Shown: positions 9,238 through 21,983 of the stretch, in pieces
Layout: every line of letters begins with the position of its first letter
Position numbering within the stretch: the stretch's first letter is position 1
The notes under the pieces: model-generated
What the model saw: the letters and a program-made list of their open reading frames with translations, nothing else
The model's database searches: none
What the model was told of the DNA's origin: nothing
Translations under genes and position numbers: made by a program
Origin: Limnomonas spitsbergensis
Lineage: Eukaryota > Chlorophyta > Chlorophyceae > Chlamydomonadales
NCBI GenBank assembly: GCA_037349105.1
Contig: JAYJMM010000039.1
Span: forward strand, 7,761,290 to 7,825,289
DNA: 64,000 nt
Direction: 5' to 3'

Positions 9238-10877
9238 TTTTAGTCTTTTCATTTCAACATCCTGCCTGTCTTTTTGAACGAAGCGCCGCCCTACCAAGAC
9301 ACGCATGCGCGCATATACGCCGCTTTCTGCTGTTTCGAACACTGTTTTATCTAACGTGCCATACACGCCTGATGCCTCAGGTGACAGCAACAACATGTTC
9401 ACCCATCAGTTTTTTGCAACAACATCTTACCGATCTGCGTCGAAGCCACGCCGCACCACTCCGATCTCCAATCTTCTTGCTTCGTCTACAGGTTGGCCAC
9501 GCAGCCCTCGCCAGCTGTGCTGCCTGAGCGCAGCAAGAGGTGGCAGGAGGGCACACCCAGCGCGATTGCAGTGCATCTGATAAAGCAATCATGCAAAGCG
9601 TACCTCGCCGTTCCTACAGCTCCACGATCAGTGTTACTACTAGATGGTGTTGCATGATGTTGAGCGAAACCTCTGGTTGATCTTGTAGACCTACACCAGG
9701 AATGCCAATCTCAACAGACGGCCATGATACGCCTGGAGACCGAACGTCTCGACGCCACAGCCATGGGGCAACGTTCCACACTTTGTACCACCTGTCGACG
9801 ATCTGGAATGCACTTCTCAGTACCACCAGTGTACCAGTCCCTTCTTGAAAGATCATCCAATTCAGGTGAGCTTGGTAGCACACGTAATGCTACGCTCTGA
9901 TGGCGACCCAGCTTCATCCTGATATGCCCGATCATGCTTTGCCACGGATTGGATCTTGTATGAAGTTCTCTGAGTAACGCGTTGTACTCATACGCAATGT
10001 AATGTAGCAGCATCTTCCTCATGCGTACCGTCAGGTACCCAACACACCGGGGGCCGACATCCCCACGCATCCCCAAAGCGCCATCGTAAACGCAAGAACA
10101 AGGAAGATCGAGAAGCCCAGCAACTACCATCCCCCGTGCACAAGACTCCATCCTTGCTACATCAGATCAGAGTGCCACAACCACTCGACCACACGACCAC
10201 TCGACTCGACCTTCCTGCTGTTTGCTGGATGACAGGCAAGTAACAGCGTGTCCCTCCCGCATGGCCCTCCAGCATGGGCCATGTGCCCTCTAGCCTGTCC
10301 ATACCCCCCCCCCCCCCCTCGTGCTTACACCCCAGGCCACCAACCACAAGTAAATTACAGAGCAAGGTACCAGTACCTGTCCCCGTGCACACGACTCCAC
10401 CTCCATGTTTTTATCAGAGCAGCGTACAAGTCCATGTCCCCATGCACAAGACTCCACCATCCTGATACATCAAGGCAAAGTAACAGAACCCCCTCCCCAA
10501 ACACCTCTCCCCCTCAGCTGCCTAGCTCATGCAGTCCACATATCCCCCTTTGCTGCCTAGATCCAGCAGTCCACCTCTCCCCCTCAGCTGCCCGGGTCTT
10601 GCATGCCAAAGATCCCCCACAACTGCCCAGCAATTTAGGGTCCAGCCACTCAAAGTCCAACCAGTCAGGGTCCAGCCACATCCAGTACCCCCATGTGCTC
10701 TCCTAGACTCTCCCACATACCCTCCCGTACATCCCATGCCATAAAGCATGCACCCTTTATGTCCCTTGCTACCACAGGACTAGGCTGGCTGGCCTACCAT
10801 GCATCATGATCGTCTGAAGGTACCCAAGCCCAGCCTCATCACCTACTGCTTCTCAACAGCCAAAGCACTCCACATGC
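9238..10877. repeat. Subtelomeric leader unit, copy 1 (about 1.64 kb)
   Basis: Near-identical to 22,089-23,727. Differences noted are a 15-C versus 12-C run (10,304-10,318), a 2-nt indel near 10,153 and scattered SNPs. The second half contains degenerate internal repeats: CACAAGACTCCA-type units at about 10,137-10,460, CCTCTCCCCCTCAGCTGCC-type units at about 10,500-10,610, and AGGGTCCAGCCA units at 10,635-10,690. A minus-strand ORF at 9,711-10,151 (146 codons) stays open in both copies, but the copies are too similar for that to be evidence of selection. I do not recognise it or any transposon protein. Confidence 0.85.
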
Positions 10878-12195
10878 CCAGCTCATGGCCAGACACATCC
10901 CCTCTCCCCCCATCACCTGCCCCAGCTCATGGCCAGACACATCCCCTCTCCCCCCATCACATGTCCCAGCTCATGGCCAGACACATCCCCTCTCCCCCCA
11001 CCACCTGTCCCAGCTCATGGCCAGACACATCCCCTCTCCCCCCACCACCTGCTCCAGCTCATGGCCAGACACATCCCCTCTCCCCCCACCACCTGCTCCA
11101 GCTCATGGCCAGACACATCCCCTCTCCCCCCACCACCTTCTCCAGCTCCAGGCCAGACACATCCCCTCTCCCCCCACCACCTGTCCCAGCTCATGGCCAG
11201 ACACATCCCCTCTCCTCCCACCACCTGCTCCAGCTCATGGCCAGACACATCCCCTCTCCCCCCACCACCTGCTCCAGCTCATGGCCAGACACATCCCCTC
11301 TCCCCCCACCACCTGCTCCAGCTCATGGCCAGACACATCCCCTCTCCCCCCATCACATGTCCCAGCTCATGGCCAGACACATCCCCTCTCCCCCCATCAC
11401 CTGCCCCAGCTCATGGCCAGACACATCCCCTCTCCCCCCATCACATGTCCCAGCTCATGGCCAGACACATCCCCTCTCCCCCCACCACCTGTCCCAGCTC
11501 ATGGCCAGACACATCCCCTCTCCAATCACCACCTGCTCTAGCTCATGGCCAAACACATCCCCTCTCCCCCCACCACCTGCTCCAGCTCCTGGCCAGACAC
11601 ATCCCCTCTCCCCCCACCACCTGCTCCAGCTCATGGCCAGACACATCCCCTCTCCCCCCACCACCTGCTCCAGCTCATGGCCAGACACATCCCCTCTCCC
11701 CCCACCACCTGCTCCAGCTCATGGCCAGACACATCCCCTCTCCCCCCACCACCTGCTCCAGCTCCTGGCCAGACACATCCCCTCTCCCCCAATCACATGT
11801 CCCAGCTCATGGCCAGACACATCCCCTCTCCCCCCACCACCTGTCCCAGCTCATGGCCAGACACATCCACTCTCCCCCCATGACATGTCCCAGCTCATGG
11901 CCAGACACATCCCCTCTCCCCCCACCACCTGTCCCAGCTCATGGCCAGACACATCCCCTCTCCCCCCACCACCTGTCCCAGCTCATGGCCAGACACATCC
12001 CCTCTCCCCCCACCACCTGCTCCAGCTCATGGCCAGACACATCCCCTCTCCCCCCATCACATGTCCCAGCTCATGGCCAGACACATCCCCTCTCCCCCCA
12101 TCACCTGCCCCAGCTCATGGCCAGACACATCCCCTCTCCCCCCATCACATGTCCCAGCTCATGGCCAGACACATCCCCTCTCCCCCCACCACCTG
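10878..12195 (+). repeat. 44-bp satellite array 1 (about 30 copies)
   Basis: Head-to-tail 44-bp monomers; 10,923-10,966 is a typical unit, beginning CAGCTCATGGCCAGACAC and followed by a C-rich half with TCTCCCCCC. Variants alternate CACCACCTGTCC, CACCACCTGCTCC and CATCACATGTCC. The monomer has no stop codon on +, and 44 is not a multiple of three, so all three frames stay open for hundreds of codons. It joins the 56-mer array at CCTGTCCCAG/ATCAGTAACC. Confidence 0.95.
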
Positions 12196-15100
12196 TCCCA
12201 GATCAGTAACCTGCCTCCTCCCTCCTACCCCTCACCCTTACCCCCGAACAGCGTGGATCAGTAGCCTGCCTTCTCCCTCCCACCCAGAACAGCTGTGGAC
12301 CAGTCAGCTGCCTCCTCCCTCCCAATCCTCACCCTTACCTCAGAACAGCTGTGGATCAGTCAGCTGCCTCCTCCCTCCCACCCTTCACCCTTACCCCAGA
12401 ACAGCTGTGGATCAGTCAGCTGCCTCCTCCCTCCCACCCCTCACCGTTACCCCAGAACAGCTGTGGACCAGTCAGCTGCCTCCTCCCTCCCACCCCTCAC
12501 CCTTACCCCAGAACAGCTGTGGATCAGTCAGCTGCCTCCTCACTCCCACCCTTCACCCTTACCCCAGAACAGCTGTGGACCAGTCAGCTGCCTCCTCCCT
12601 CCCACCCCTCACCCTTACCCCAGAACAGCTGTGTATCAGTAACCTGCCTCCTCCCTCCTACCCCTCACCCTTACCCCAGAACAGCTGTGGATCAGTAACC
12701 TGCCTCCTCCCTCCTACCCCTCACCCTTACCCCAGAACAGCTGTGGATCAGTAGCCTGCCTCCTCCCTCCCAATCCTCACCCTTACCCCAGAACAGCTGT
12801 GGATCAGTAGCATGCCTCCTCCCTCCCACCCTTCACCCTTACCCCAGAACAACTGTGGACCAGTCAGCTGCCTTCTCCCTCCCAACAGCTGTGGATCAGT
12901 CAGCTGCCTCCTCCCTCCCACCCCTCACCCTTACCCCAGAACAGCTGTGGATCAGTCAGCTGCCTCCTCCCTCCTACCCCTCACCCTTACCCCAGAACAG
13001 CTGTGGATCAGTAACTTGCCTCCTCCCTCCCACCCTTCACCCTTACCCCAGAACAGCTGTGCACCAGTCAGCTGCCTCCTCCCTCCCACCCTGCACCCTA
13101 ACCCCAGAACAGCTGTGGATCAGTCAGCCGCCTCCTCCCTCCCACCCCTCACCCTTACCCCAGAACAGCTGTGGATCAGTCAGCTGCCTCCTCCCTCCCA
13201 CCCTCCACCCTTACCCCAGAACAGCTGTGGACCAGTCAGCTGCCTCCTCCCTCCCAATCCCCACCCTTACCCCAGAACAGCTGTGGATCAGTGAGCTGCC
13301 TCCTCCCTCCCACCCTTCAACCTTGCCACAGAACATCTGTGGACCAGTCAGCTGCAGCCTCCCTCCCACCCTTCACCCTTACCCCAGAACAGCCGTGGAT
13401 CAGTCAGCTGCCTCCTCCCTCCCACCCCTCACCCTTACCCCAGAACAGCTGTGGATCAGTCAGCTGCCTCCTCCCTCCTACCCCTCACCCTTACCCCAGA
13501 ACAGCTGTGGATCAGTAACTTGCCTCCTCCCTCCCACCCTTCACCCTTACCCCAGAACAGCTGTGCACCAGTCAGCTGCCTCCTCCCTCCCACCCTTCAC
13601 CCTAACCCCAGAACAGCTGTGGATCAGTCAGCTGCCTCCTCCCTCCCACCCCTCACCCTTACCCCAGAACAGCTGTGGATCAGTCAGCTGCATCGTCCCT
13701 CCCACCCTCCACCCTTAACCCAGAACAGCTGTGGACCAGTCAGCTGCCTCCTCCCTCCCAATCCCCACCCTTACCCCAGAACAGCTGTGGATCAGTGAGC
13801 TGCCTCCTCCCTCCCACCCTTCACCCTTACCCCAGAACAGCTGTGGACCAGTCAGCTGCCTCCTCCCTCCCACCCTTCACCCTTACCCCAGAACAGCTGC
13901 GGATCAGTCAGCTGCCTCCTCCCTCTCACCCCTCACCCCTACCCCAGAACAGCTGTGGATCAGTCAGCTGCCTCCTCCCTCCTACCCCTCACCCTTACCC
14001 CAGAACAGCTGTGGATCAGTAACTTGCCTCCTCCCTCCCACCCTTCACCCTTACCCCAGAACAGCTGTGCACGAGTCAGCTGCCTCCTCCCTCCCACCCT
14101 TCACCCTAACCCCAGAACAGCTGTGGACCAGTCAGCTGCCTCCTCCCTCCCACCCCTCACCCTTACCCCAGAACAGCCGTGGAACAGTCAGCTGCCTCCT
14201 CCCTCCCACCCTCCACCCTTACCCCAGAACAGCTGTGGATCAGTGAGCTGCCTCCTCCCTCCCAATCCTCACCCTTACCCCAGAACAGCTGTGGATCAGT
14301 CAGCTGCCTCCTCCTTCCCACCCTTACCATTACCCCAGAACAGCTGTGGATCAGTAACCTGCCTCCTCCCTCCTACCCCTCACCCTTACCCCAGAACAGC
14401 TGTGGACCAGTCAGCTGCCTCCTCCCTCCTACCCCTCACCCTTACCCCAGAACAGTTGTGGATCAGTAGCCTGCCTCCTCCCTCCCACCCAGAACAGCTG
14501 TGGACCAGTCAGCTGCCTCCTCCCTCCCAATCCTCACCCTTACCCCAGAACAGCTGTGGATCAGTGAGCTGCCTCCTCCCTCCCACCCTTCACCCTTACC
14601 CCAGAACAGCTGTGGATCAGTCAGCTGCCTCCTCCCTCCCACCCTCCACCCTTACCCCAGAACAGCTGTGGACCAGTCAGCTGCCTCCTCCCTCCCAATC
14701 CTCACCCTTACCCCATAACAGCTGTGGATCAGTAACCTGCCTCCTCCCTCCCACCCCTCACCCTTACCCCAGAACAGCTGTGGATCAGTAGCCTGACTCC
14801 TCCCTCCCACCCTTCACCCTTACCCCAGAACAGCTATGGACCAGTCAGCTGCCTCCTCCCTCCCAATCCTTACCCTTACCCCAGAACAGCTGTGGATCAG
14901 TAGCCTGCCTCCTCCCTCCCACCCCTCACCCTTACCCCAGAACAGCTGTGGATCAGTCAGCTGCCTTCTCCCTCCCACCCTTCACCCTTACCCCAGAACA
15001 GCTGTGGACCAGTCAGCTGTCTCCTCCCTCCCAATCCTCACCCTTACCCCAGAACAGCTGTGGACCAGTCAGCTGCCCCCTCCCTCCCACCCTTCACCCT

Positions 15101-15564
15101 TACCCCAGAACAGCTGTGGACCAGTCAGCTGCCTCCTCCCTCCCACCCTTCACCCTAACCCCAGAACAACTTTGGACCAGTCAGCTGCCTCCTCCCTCCC
15201 ACCCTTCACCTTTACCCCAGAACAGCTGTGGATCAGTCAGCTGCCTCCTCCCTCCCACCCTTCACCCTTACCCCAGAACAGCTGTGGATCAGTCAGCTGC
15301 CTCCTCCCTCCCACCCTCCACCCTTACCCCAGAACAGCTGTGGATCAGTCAGCTGCCTCCTCCCTCCCAATCCTCACCCTTACCCCAGAACAGCTGTGGA
15401 CCAGTAACCTGCCTCCTCCCTCCTACCCCTCACCCTTACCCCAGAACAGCTGTGGATCAGTCAGCTGCCTTCTCCCTCCCACCCTTCACCCTTACCCCAG
15501 AACAGCTGTGGACCAGTCAGCTGCCTCCTCCCTCCCAATCCTCACCCTTACCCCAGAACAGCTG
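12196..15564 (+). repeat. 56-bp satellite array 1
   Basis: About 60 monomers; a typical unit is 12,349-12,404. Key parts are CTGTGGATCAGTCAGCTGCC, CCTCCCTCCCACCC and CACCCTTACCCCAGAACAG. Each unit carries two CAGCTG palindromes 15 bp apart and, on the minus strand, four to five G-runs separated by 1-3 nt. Common variants are GGACC for GGATC, CAATCC for CACCCC, and CACCCTAACCCC, which is closer to telomeric sequence. Shortened monomers of 42 bp (CCTCCCACCCAGAACAG) also occur, for example near 12,280. Confidence 0.95.
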
Positions 15565-16569
15565 TAGACACGTCCCCTCTCCCCCCATCACCTGTCCCAG
15601 CCCATGGCCAGACACATCCCCTCTCCCCCCACCACCTGCACCAGCTCATGGCCAGACACATCCCCTCTTCCCCCACCACCTGTCCCAGCCAGAACAGGTA
15701 TGGATCAGTCAGCTGCATCCTCCCTCCCAACCCTCACCCTTACCCTCCTCACCTCTGCACCTGCCAGCCCAGGGCCATTTACATTTTTGGCATTTTGGTC
15801 AGCTGCTTCATATCCTTTCACTCCACATCTGGCCAGCTCTCCACCTACTTACTGTACCTTTCTTCCCTATTTTCAGAAGATCAACCAACATCCCAAGTCT
15901 CCAACCAAGAGGCCTATCATCTTGCAAGCTCAAGTCCACGTTCCCGCCAGTAAGCACCAAATAAATGCACATCAATGCCCTGCCCCCATCACCTGTCCCA
16001 GCTCATGGCCAGACACATCCCCTCTCCCCCCATCACCTGTCCCAGCTCATGGCCAGACACATCCCCTCTCCCCCCATCACCTGTCCCAGTTCATGGCCAG
16101 ACACATCGCCTTTCTCCACACCACCTTGCATCCGTCACTTCGTAGCTTTCGTATATTTTGTCTTGCACACTTTAATCAAAGCACCCATACCAAAGATAAA
16201 ATCTGTAGGAGTAGGAGTTGTGAGTCAACCTGGGCATTGCTTGCTGTACCTGCCTTGTACCATCCATGTATTAAGATGTACATGAGGCCCACATGGCAGT
16301 ACAGTATACTTAGAAAATTCGCAAACCCTGCATTGCCTGAACCCTCCAGCTTTCCTTTCAATTCCTAGGTCCTGAGCCATCCAGCCTTGCCACCAACCCT
16401 GTATCCTGAGTCCTCCAGCCTTGCACTCAACCCCTAGGTCCTAAACCCTCAAGCCTTGCACTCAACCCCTGGGTCCTAAACCCTCCAGCCCACTGGGCAG
16501 GACAACTCGTAAGAATATTCTGGAACCCTGCCCCCTCGTGTGCTAGGCTGCACATCCTACCCCTTATCT
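15565..16569 (+). repeat. Block A copy 1 (about 1 kb non-56-mer spacer)
   Basis: It starts at TAGACACGTCCCCTCTCC and ends at CCTTATCTCAG. Order within it: two or three 44-mer-like units, a CCAGAACAGGTATGG 56-mer fragment, about 200 bp of unique pyrimidine-rich sequence ending CCTATTTTCAG, a 73-bp segment, AAATAAATGCAC, three more 44-mer units, AT-richer unique DNA, and a 35-bp minisatellite. It lacks the 13-bp AAATAAATGCACC duplication seen in copies 2-8 and has TATTTTGTC and GTATACTTAG where later copies have TATTGTGTC and GTATCCTTAG. Confidence 0.93.
16337..16500 (+). repeat. 35-bp minisatellite inside block A
   Basis: About 4.5 degenerate units of roughly 35 bp built on CCTCCAGCCTTGCACTCAAC and CCCTAGGTCCTAAA. 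Later units contain CCTAAACCCT, one C-strand telomere unit. Equivalent arrays are in every block A copy (for example 18,745-18,905, and inverted at 54,700-54,860). They may derive from old telomeric repeats; this is inference. Confidence 0.75.
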
Positions 16570-17960
16570 CAGAACAGCTGTGTATCAGTAACCTGCCTCC
16601 TCCCTCCTACCCCTCACCCTTACCCCAGAACAGCTGTGGATCAGTAACCTGCCTCCTCCCTCCTACCCCTCACCCTTACCCCAGAACAGCTGTGGATCAG
16701 TAGCCTGCCTCCTCCCTCCCAATCCTCACCCTTACCCCAGAACAGCTGTGGATCAGTAGCATGCCTCCTCCCTCCCACCCTTCACCCTTACCCCAGAACA
16801 ACTGTGGACCAGTCAGCTGCCTCCTCCCTCCCAACAGCTGTGGATCAGTCAGCTGCCTCCTCCCTCCCACCCTTCACCCTTACCCCAGAACAGCTGTGCA
16901 CCAGTCAGCTGCCTCCTCCCTCCCACCCTTCACCCTAACCCCAGAACAGCTGTGGATCAGTCAGCTGCCTCCTCCCTCCCAATCCTCACCCTTACCCCAG
17001 AACAGCTGTGGATCAGTCAGCTGCCTCCTCCCTCCCACCCTCCACCCTTACCCCAGAACAGCTGTGGACCAGTCAGCTGCCTCCTCCCTCCCAATCCCCA
17101 CGCTTACCCCAGAACAGCTGTGGATCAGTGAGCTGCCTCCTCCCTCCCACCCTTCACCCTTACCCGAGAACATCTGTGGACCAGTCAGCTGCAGCCTCCC
17201 TCCCACCCTTCACCCTTACCCCAGAACAGCTGTGGATCAGTCAGCTGCCTCCTCCCTCCCAATCCTCACCCTTACCCCAGAACAGCTGTGGATCAGTAGC
17301 CTGCCTCCTCCCTCCCACCCCTCACCCTTACCCCAGAACAGCTGTGGATCAGTCAGCTGCCTTCTCCCTCCCACCCTCCACCCTTACCCCAGAACAGCTG
17401 TGGACCAGTCAGCTGTCTCCTCCCTCCCAATCCTCACCCTTACCCCAGAACAGCTGTGGACCATTCAGCTGCCCCCTCCCTCCCACCCTTCACCCTTACC
17501 CCAGAACAGCTGTGGACCAGTCAGCTGCCTCCTCCCTCCCACCCTTCACCCTAACCCTAGAACAGCTTTGGACCAGTCAGCTGCCTCCTTCCTCCCACCC
17601 TTCACCTTTACCCCAGAACAGCTGTGGATCAGTCAGCTGCCTCCTCCCTCCCACCCTTCACCCTTACCCCAGAACAGCTGTGGATCAGTCAGCTGCCTCC
17701 TCCCTCCCACCCTCCACCCTTACCCCAGAACAGCTGTGGATCAGTCAGCTGCCTCCTCCCTCCCAATCCTCACCCTTACCCCAGAACAGCTGTGGACCAG
17801 TAACCTGCCTCCTCCCTCCTACCCCTCACCCTTACCCCAGAACAGCTGTGGATCAGTCAGCTGCCTTCTCCCTCCCACCCTTCACCCTTACCCCAGAACA
17901 GCTGTGGACCAGTCAGCTGCCTCCTCCCTCCCAATCCTCACCCTTACCCCAGAACAGCTG
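16570..17960 (+). repeat. 56-bp satellite array 2
   Basis: About 25 monomers between block A copies 1 and 2. It largely repeats the order of variants in 14,840-15,564, so the 2,396-bp unit (array plus block A) is a tandem duplication. Confidence 0.93.
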
Positions 17961-18979
17961 TAGACACGTCCCCTCTCCCCCCATCACCTGTCCCAGCCCA
18001 TGGCCAGACACATCCCCTCTCCCCCCACCACCTGCACCAGCTCATGGCCAGACACATCCCCTCTTCCCCCACCACCTGTCCCAGCCAGAACAGGTATGGA
18101 TCAGTCAGCTGCATCCTCCCTCCCAACCCTCACCCTTACCCTCCTCACCTCTGCACCTGCCAGCCCAGGGCCATTTACATTTTTGGCATTTTGGTCAGCT
18201 GCTTCATATCCTTTCACTCCACATCTGGCCAGCTCTCCACCTACTTACTGTACCTTTCTTCCCTATTTTCAGAAGATCAACCAACATCCCAAGTCTCCAA
18301 CCAAGAGGCCTATCATCTTGCAAGCTCAAGTCCACGTTCCCGCCAGTAAGCACCAAATAAATGCACCAAATAAATGCACATCAATGCCCTGCCCCCATCA
18401 CCTGTCCCAGCTCATGGCCAGACACATCCCCTCTCCCCCCATCACCTGTCCCAGCTCATGGCCAGACACATCCCCTCTCCCCCCATCACCTGTCCCAGTT
18501 CATGGCCAGACACATCGCCTTTCTCCACACCACCTTGCATCCGTCACTTCGTAGCTTTCGTATATTGTGTCTTGCACACTTTAATCAAAGCACCCATACC
18601 AAAGATAAAATCTGTAGGAGTAGGAGTTGTGAGTCAACCTGGGCATTGCTTGCTGTACCTGCCTTGTACCATCCATGTATTAAGATGTACATGAGGCCCA
18701 CATGGCAGTACAGTATCCTTAGAAAATTCGCAAACCCTGCATTGCCTGAACCCTCCAGCTTTCCTTTCAATTCCTAGGTCCTGAGCCATCCAGCCTTGCC
18801 ACCAACCCTGTATCCTGAGTCCTCCAGCCTTGCACTCAACCCCTAGGTCCTAAACCCTCCAGCCTTGCACTCAACCCCTGGGTCCTAAACCCTCCAGCCC
18901 ACTGGGCAGGACAACTCGTAAGAATATTCTGGAACCCTGCCCCCTCGTGTGCTAGGCTGCACATCCTACCCCTTATCTC
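17961..18979 (+). repeat. Block A copy 2
   Basis: Like copy 1 but with the 13-bp AAATAAATGCACC duplication (about 18,356-18,380) and with TATTGTGTC and GTATCCTTAG. It still has the longer GTAGGAGTAGGAGTTGTGAG (about 18,612), which later copies have lost. It is intermediate between copy 1 and copy 3. Confidence 0.93.
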
Positions 18980-21900
18980 AGAACAGCTGTGTATCAGTAA
19001 CCTGCCTCCTCCCTCCTACCCCTCACCCTTACCCCAGAACAGCTGTGGATCAGTAACCTGCCTCCTCCCTCCTACCCCTCACCCTTACCCCAGAACAGCT
19101 GTGGATCAGTAGCCTGCCTCCTCCCTCCCAATCCTCACCCTTACCCCAGAACAGCTGTGGATCAGTAGCATGCCTCCTCCCTCCCACCCTTCACCATTAC
19201 CCCAGAACAACTGTGGACCAGTCAGCTGCCTCCTCCCTCCCATCAGCTGTGGATCAGTCAGCTGCCTCCTCCCTCCCACCCTTCACCCTTACCCCAGAAC
19301 AGCTGTGCACCAGTCAGCTGCCTCCTCCCTCCCACCCTTCACCCTAACCCCAGAACAGCTGTGGATCAGTCAGCTGCCTCCTCCCTCCCACCCCTCACCC
19401 TTACCCCAGAACAGCTGTGGATCAGTCAGCTGCCTCCTCCCTCCCACCCTCCACCCTTACCCCAGAACAGCTGTGGACCAGTCAGCTGCCTCCTCCCTCC
19501 CAATCCCCACCCTTACCCCAGAACAGCTGTGGATCAGTAGCCTGCCTCCTCCCTCCCACCCTTCACCCTTACCCCAGAACATCTGTGGACCAGTCAGCTG
19601 CAGCCTCCCTCCCACCCTTCACCCTTACCCCAGAACAGCTGTGGATCAGTCAGCTGCCTCCTCCCTGCCACCCTTCACCCTTACCCCAGAACAGCTGTGG
19701 ATCAGTCAGCTGCCTCCTCCCTCCTACCCCTCACCCTTACCCCAGAACAGCTGTGGATCAGTAACTTGCCTCCTCCCTCCCACCCTTCACCCTTACCCCA
19801 GAACAGCTGTGCACGAGTCAGCTGCCTCCTCCCTCCCACCCTTCACCCTAACCCCAGAACAGCTGTGGATCAGTCAGCTGCCTCCTCCCTCCCACCCTCC
19901 ACCCTTACCCCAGAACAGCTGTGGACCAGTCAGCTACCTCCTCCCTCCCACCCCTCACCCTTACCCCAGAACAGCTGTGCACGAGTCAGCTGCCTCCTCC
20001 CTCCCACCCTTCACCCTAACCCCAGAACAGCTGTGGATCAGTCAGCTGCCTCCTCCCTCCCACCCTCCACCCTTACCCCAGAACAGCTGTGGACCAGTCA
20101 GCTGCCTCCTCCCTCCCAATCCTCACCCTTACCCCAGAACAGAACATCTGTGGATCAGTGAGCTACCTCCTCCCTCCCACCCTTACCATTACCCCAGAAC
20201 AGCTGTGGATCAGTAACCTGCCTCCTCCCTCCTACCCCTCACCCTTACCCCAGAACAGCTGTGGACCAGTCAGCTGCCTCCTCCCTCCTACCCCTCACCC
20301 TTACCCCAGAACAGCTGTGGATCAGTAGCCTGCCTCCTCCCTCCCACCCAAAACAGCTGTGGACCAGTCAGCTGCCTCCTCCCTCCCAATCCTCACCCTT
20401 ACCCCAGAACAGCTGTGGATCAGTGAGCTGCCTCCTCCCTCCCACCCTTCACCCTTACCCCAGAACAGCTGTGGATCAGTCAGCTGCCTCCTCCCTCCCA
20501 CCCTCCACCCTTACCCCAGAACAGCTGTGGACCAGTCAGCTGCCTCCTCCCTCCCAATCCTCACCCTTACCCCATAACAGCTGTGGATCAGTAACCTGCC
20601 TCCTCCCTCGTACCCCTCACCCTTACCCCAGAACAGCTGTGGATCAGTAGCCTGACTCCTCCCTCCCACCCTTCACCCTTACCCCAGAACAGCTGAGCAC
20701 CAGTCAGCTGCCTCCTCCCTCCCACCCTTCACCCTAACCCCAGAACAGCTGTGGATCAGTCAGCTGCCTCCTCCCTCCCACCCCTCACCCTTACCCCAGA
20801 ACAGCTGTGGATCAGTCAGCTGCCTCCTCCCTCCCACCCTCCACCCTTACCCCAGAACACCTGTGGACTAGTCAGCTGCCTCCTCCCTCCCAATCCCCAC
20901 CCTTACCCCAGAACAGCTGTGGATCAGTGAGCTGCCTCCTCCCTCCCACCCTTCACCCTTACCTCAGAACATCTGTGGACCAGTCAGCTGCAGCCTCCCT
21001 CCCACCCTTCACCCTTACCCCAGAACAGCTGTGGATCAGTCAGCTGCCTCCTCCCTCCCACCCCTCACCCTTACCCCAGAACAGCTGTGGATCAGTCAGC
21101 TGCCTCCTCCCTCCTACCCCTCACCCTTACCCCAGAACAGCTGTGGATCAGTAACTTGCCTCCTCCCTCCCACCCTTCACCCTTACCCCAGAACAGCTGT
21201 GCACCAGTCAGCTGCCTCCTCCCTCCCACCCTTCACCCTAACCCCAGAACAGCTGTGGATCAGTCAGCTGCCTCCTCCCTCCCACCCCTCACCCTTACCC
21301 CAGAACAGCTGTGGATCAGTCAGCTGCCTCCTCCCTCCCACCCTCCACCCTTACCCCAGAACAGCTGTGGACCAGTCAGCTGCCTCCTCCCTCCCAATCC
21401 CCACCCTTACCCCAGAACAGCTGTGGATCAGTGAGCTGCCTCCTCCCTCCCACCCTTCACCCTTACCCCAGAACAGCTGTGGACCAGTCAGCTGCAGCCT
21501 CCCTCCCACCCTTCACCCTTACCCCAGAACAGCTGCGGATCAGTCAGCTGCCTCCTCCCTCCCACCCCTCACCCTTACCCCAGAACAGCTGTGGATCAGT
21601 CAGCTGCCTCCTCCCTCCTACCCCTCACCCTTACCCCAGAACAGCTGTGGATCAGTGAGCTGCCTCCTCCCTCCCACCCTTCACCCTTACCTCAGAACAT
21701 CTGTGGACCAGTCAGCTGCAGCCTCCCTCCCACCCTTCACCCTTACCCCAGAACAGCTGTGGATCAGTCAGCTGCCTCCTCCCTCCCACCCCTCACCCTT
21801 ACCCCAGAACAGCTGTGGATCAGTCAGCTGCCTCCTTCCTCCTACCCCTCACCCTTACCCCAGAACAGCTGTGGATCAGTCAGCTGCCTCCTCCCTCCTA

Positions 21901-21983
21901 CCCCTCACCCTTACCCCAGAACAGCTGTGGATCAGTAACTTGCCTCCTCCCTCCCACCCTTCACCCTAACCCCAGAACAGCCT
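18980..21983 (+). repeat. 56-bp satellite array 3, truncated by ITS2
   Basis: About 53 monomers. It includes GTGCACGAGTCAGC and GACCAGTCAGCTGCAGCC variants. It ends within a monomer at CCCCAGAACAGCC, where telomeric DNA begins without transition. Confidence 0.93.

Noticed and set aside
9711..10151. Minus-strand 146-codon ORF in the leader, repeated at 22,562-23,005, as a gene
   Set aside because: Conservation reflects a recent segmental duplication; another overlapping frame is also open; there are no recognisable domain or splice signals. It is kept only as a note in the leader entry.
9238..10877. Leader unit as a Zepp-like LINE or other subtelomeric retrotransposon
   Set aside because: I found no reverse transcriptase, endonuclease or zinc-knuckle motifs in any frame and no poly(A) tail at a boundary.
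10799..12754. A 651-codon Pro/Ser/His-rich ORF resembling an extensin or hydroxyproline-rich glycoprotein
   Set aside because: All three forward frames are open across the same 44-bp tandem array and encode the same peptide cycle in shifted phase. There is no signal peptide or start context, so it is a satellite by-product.
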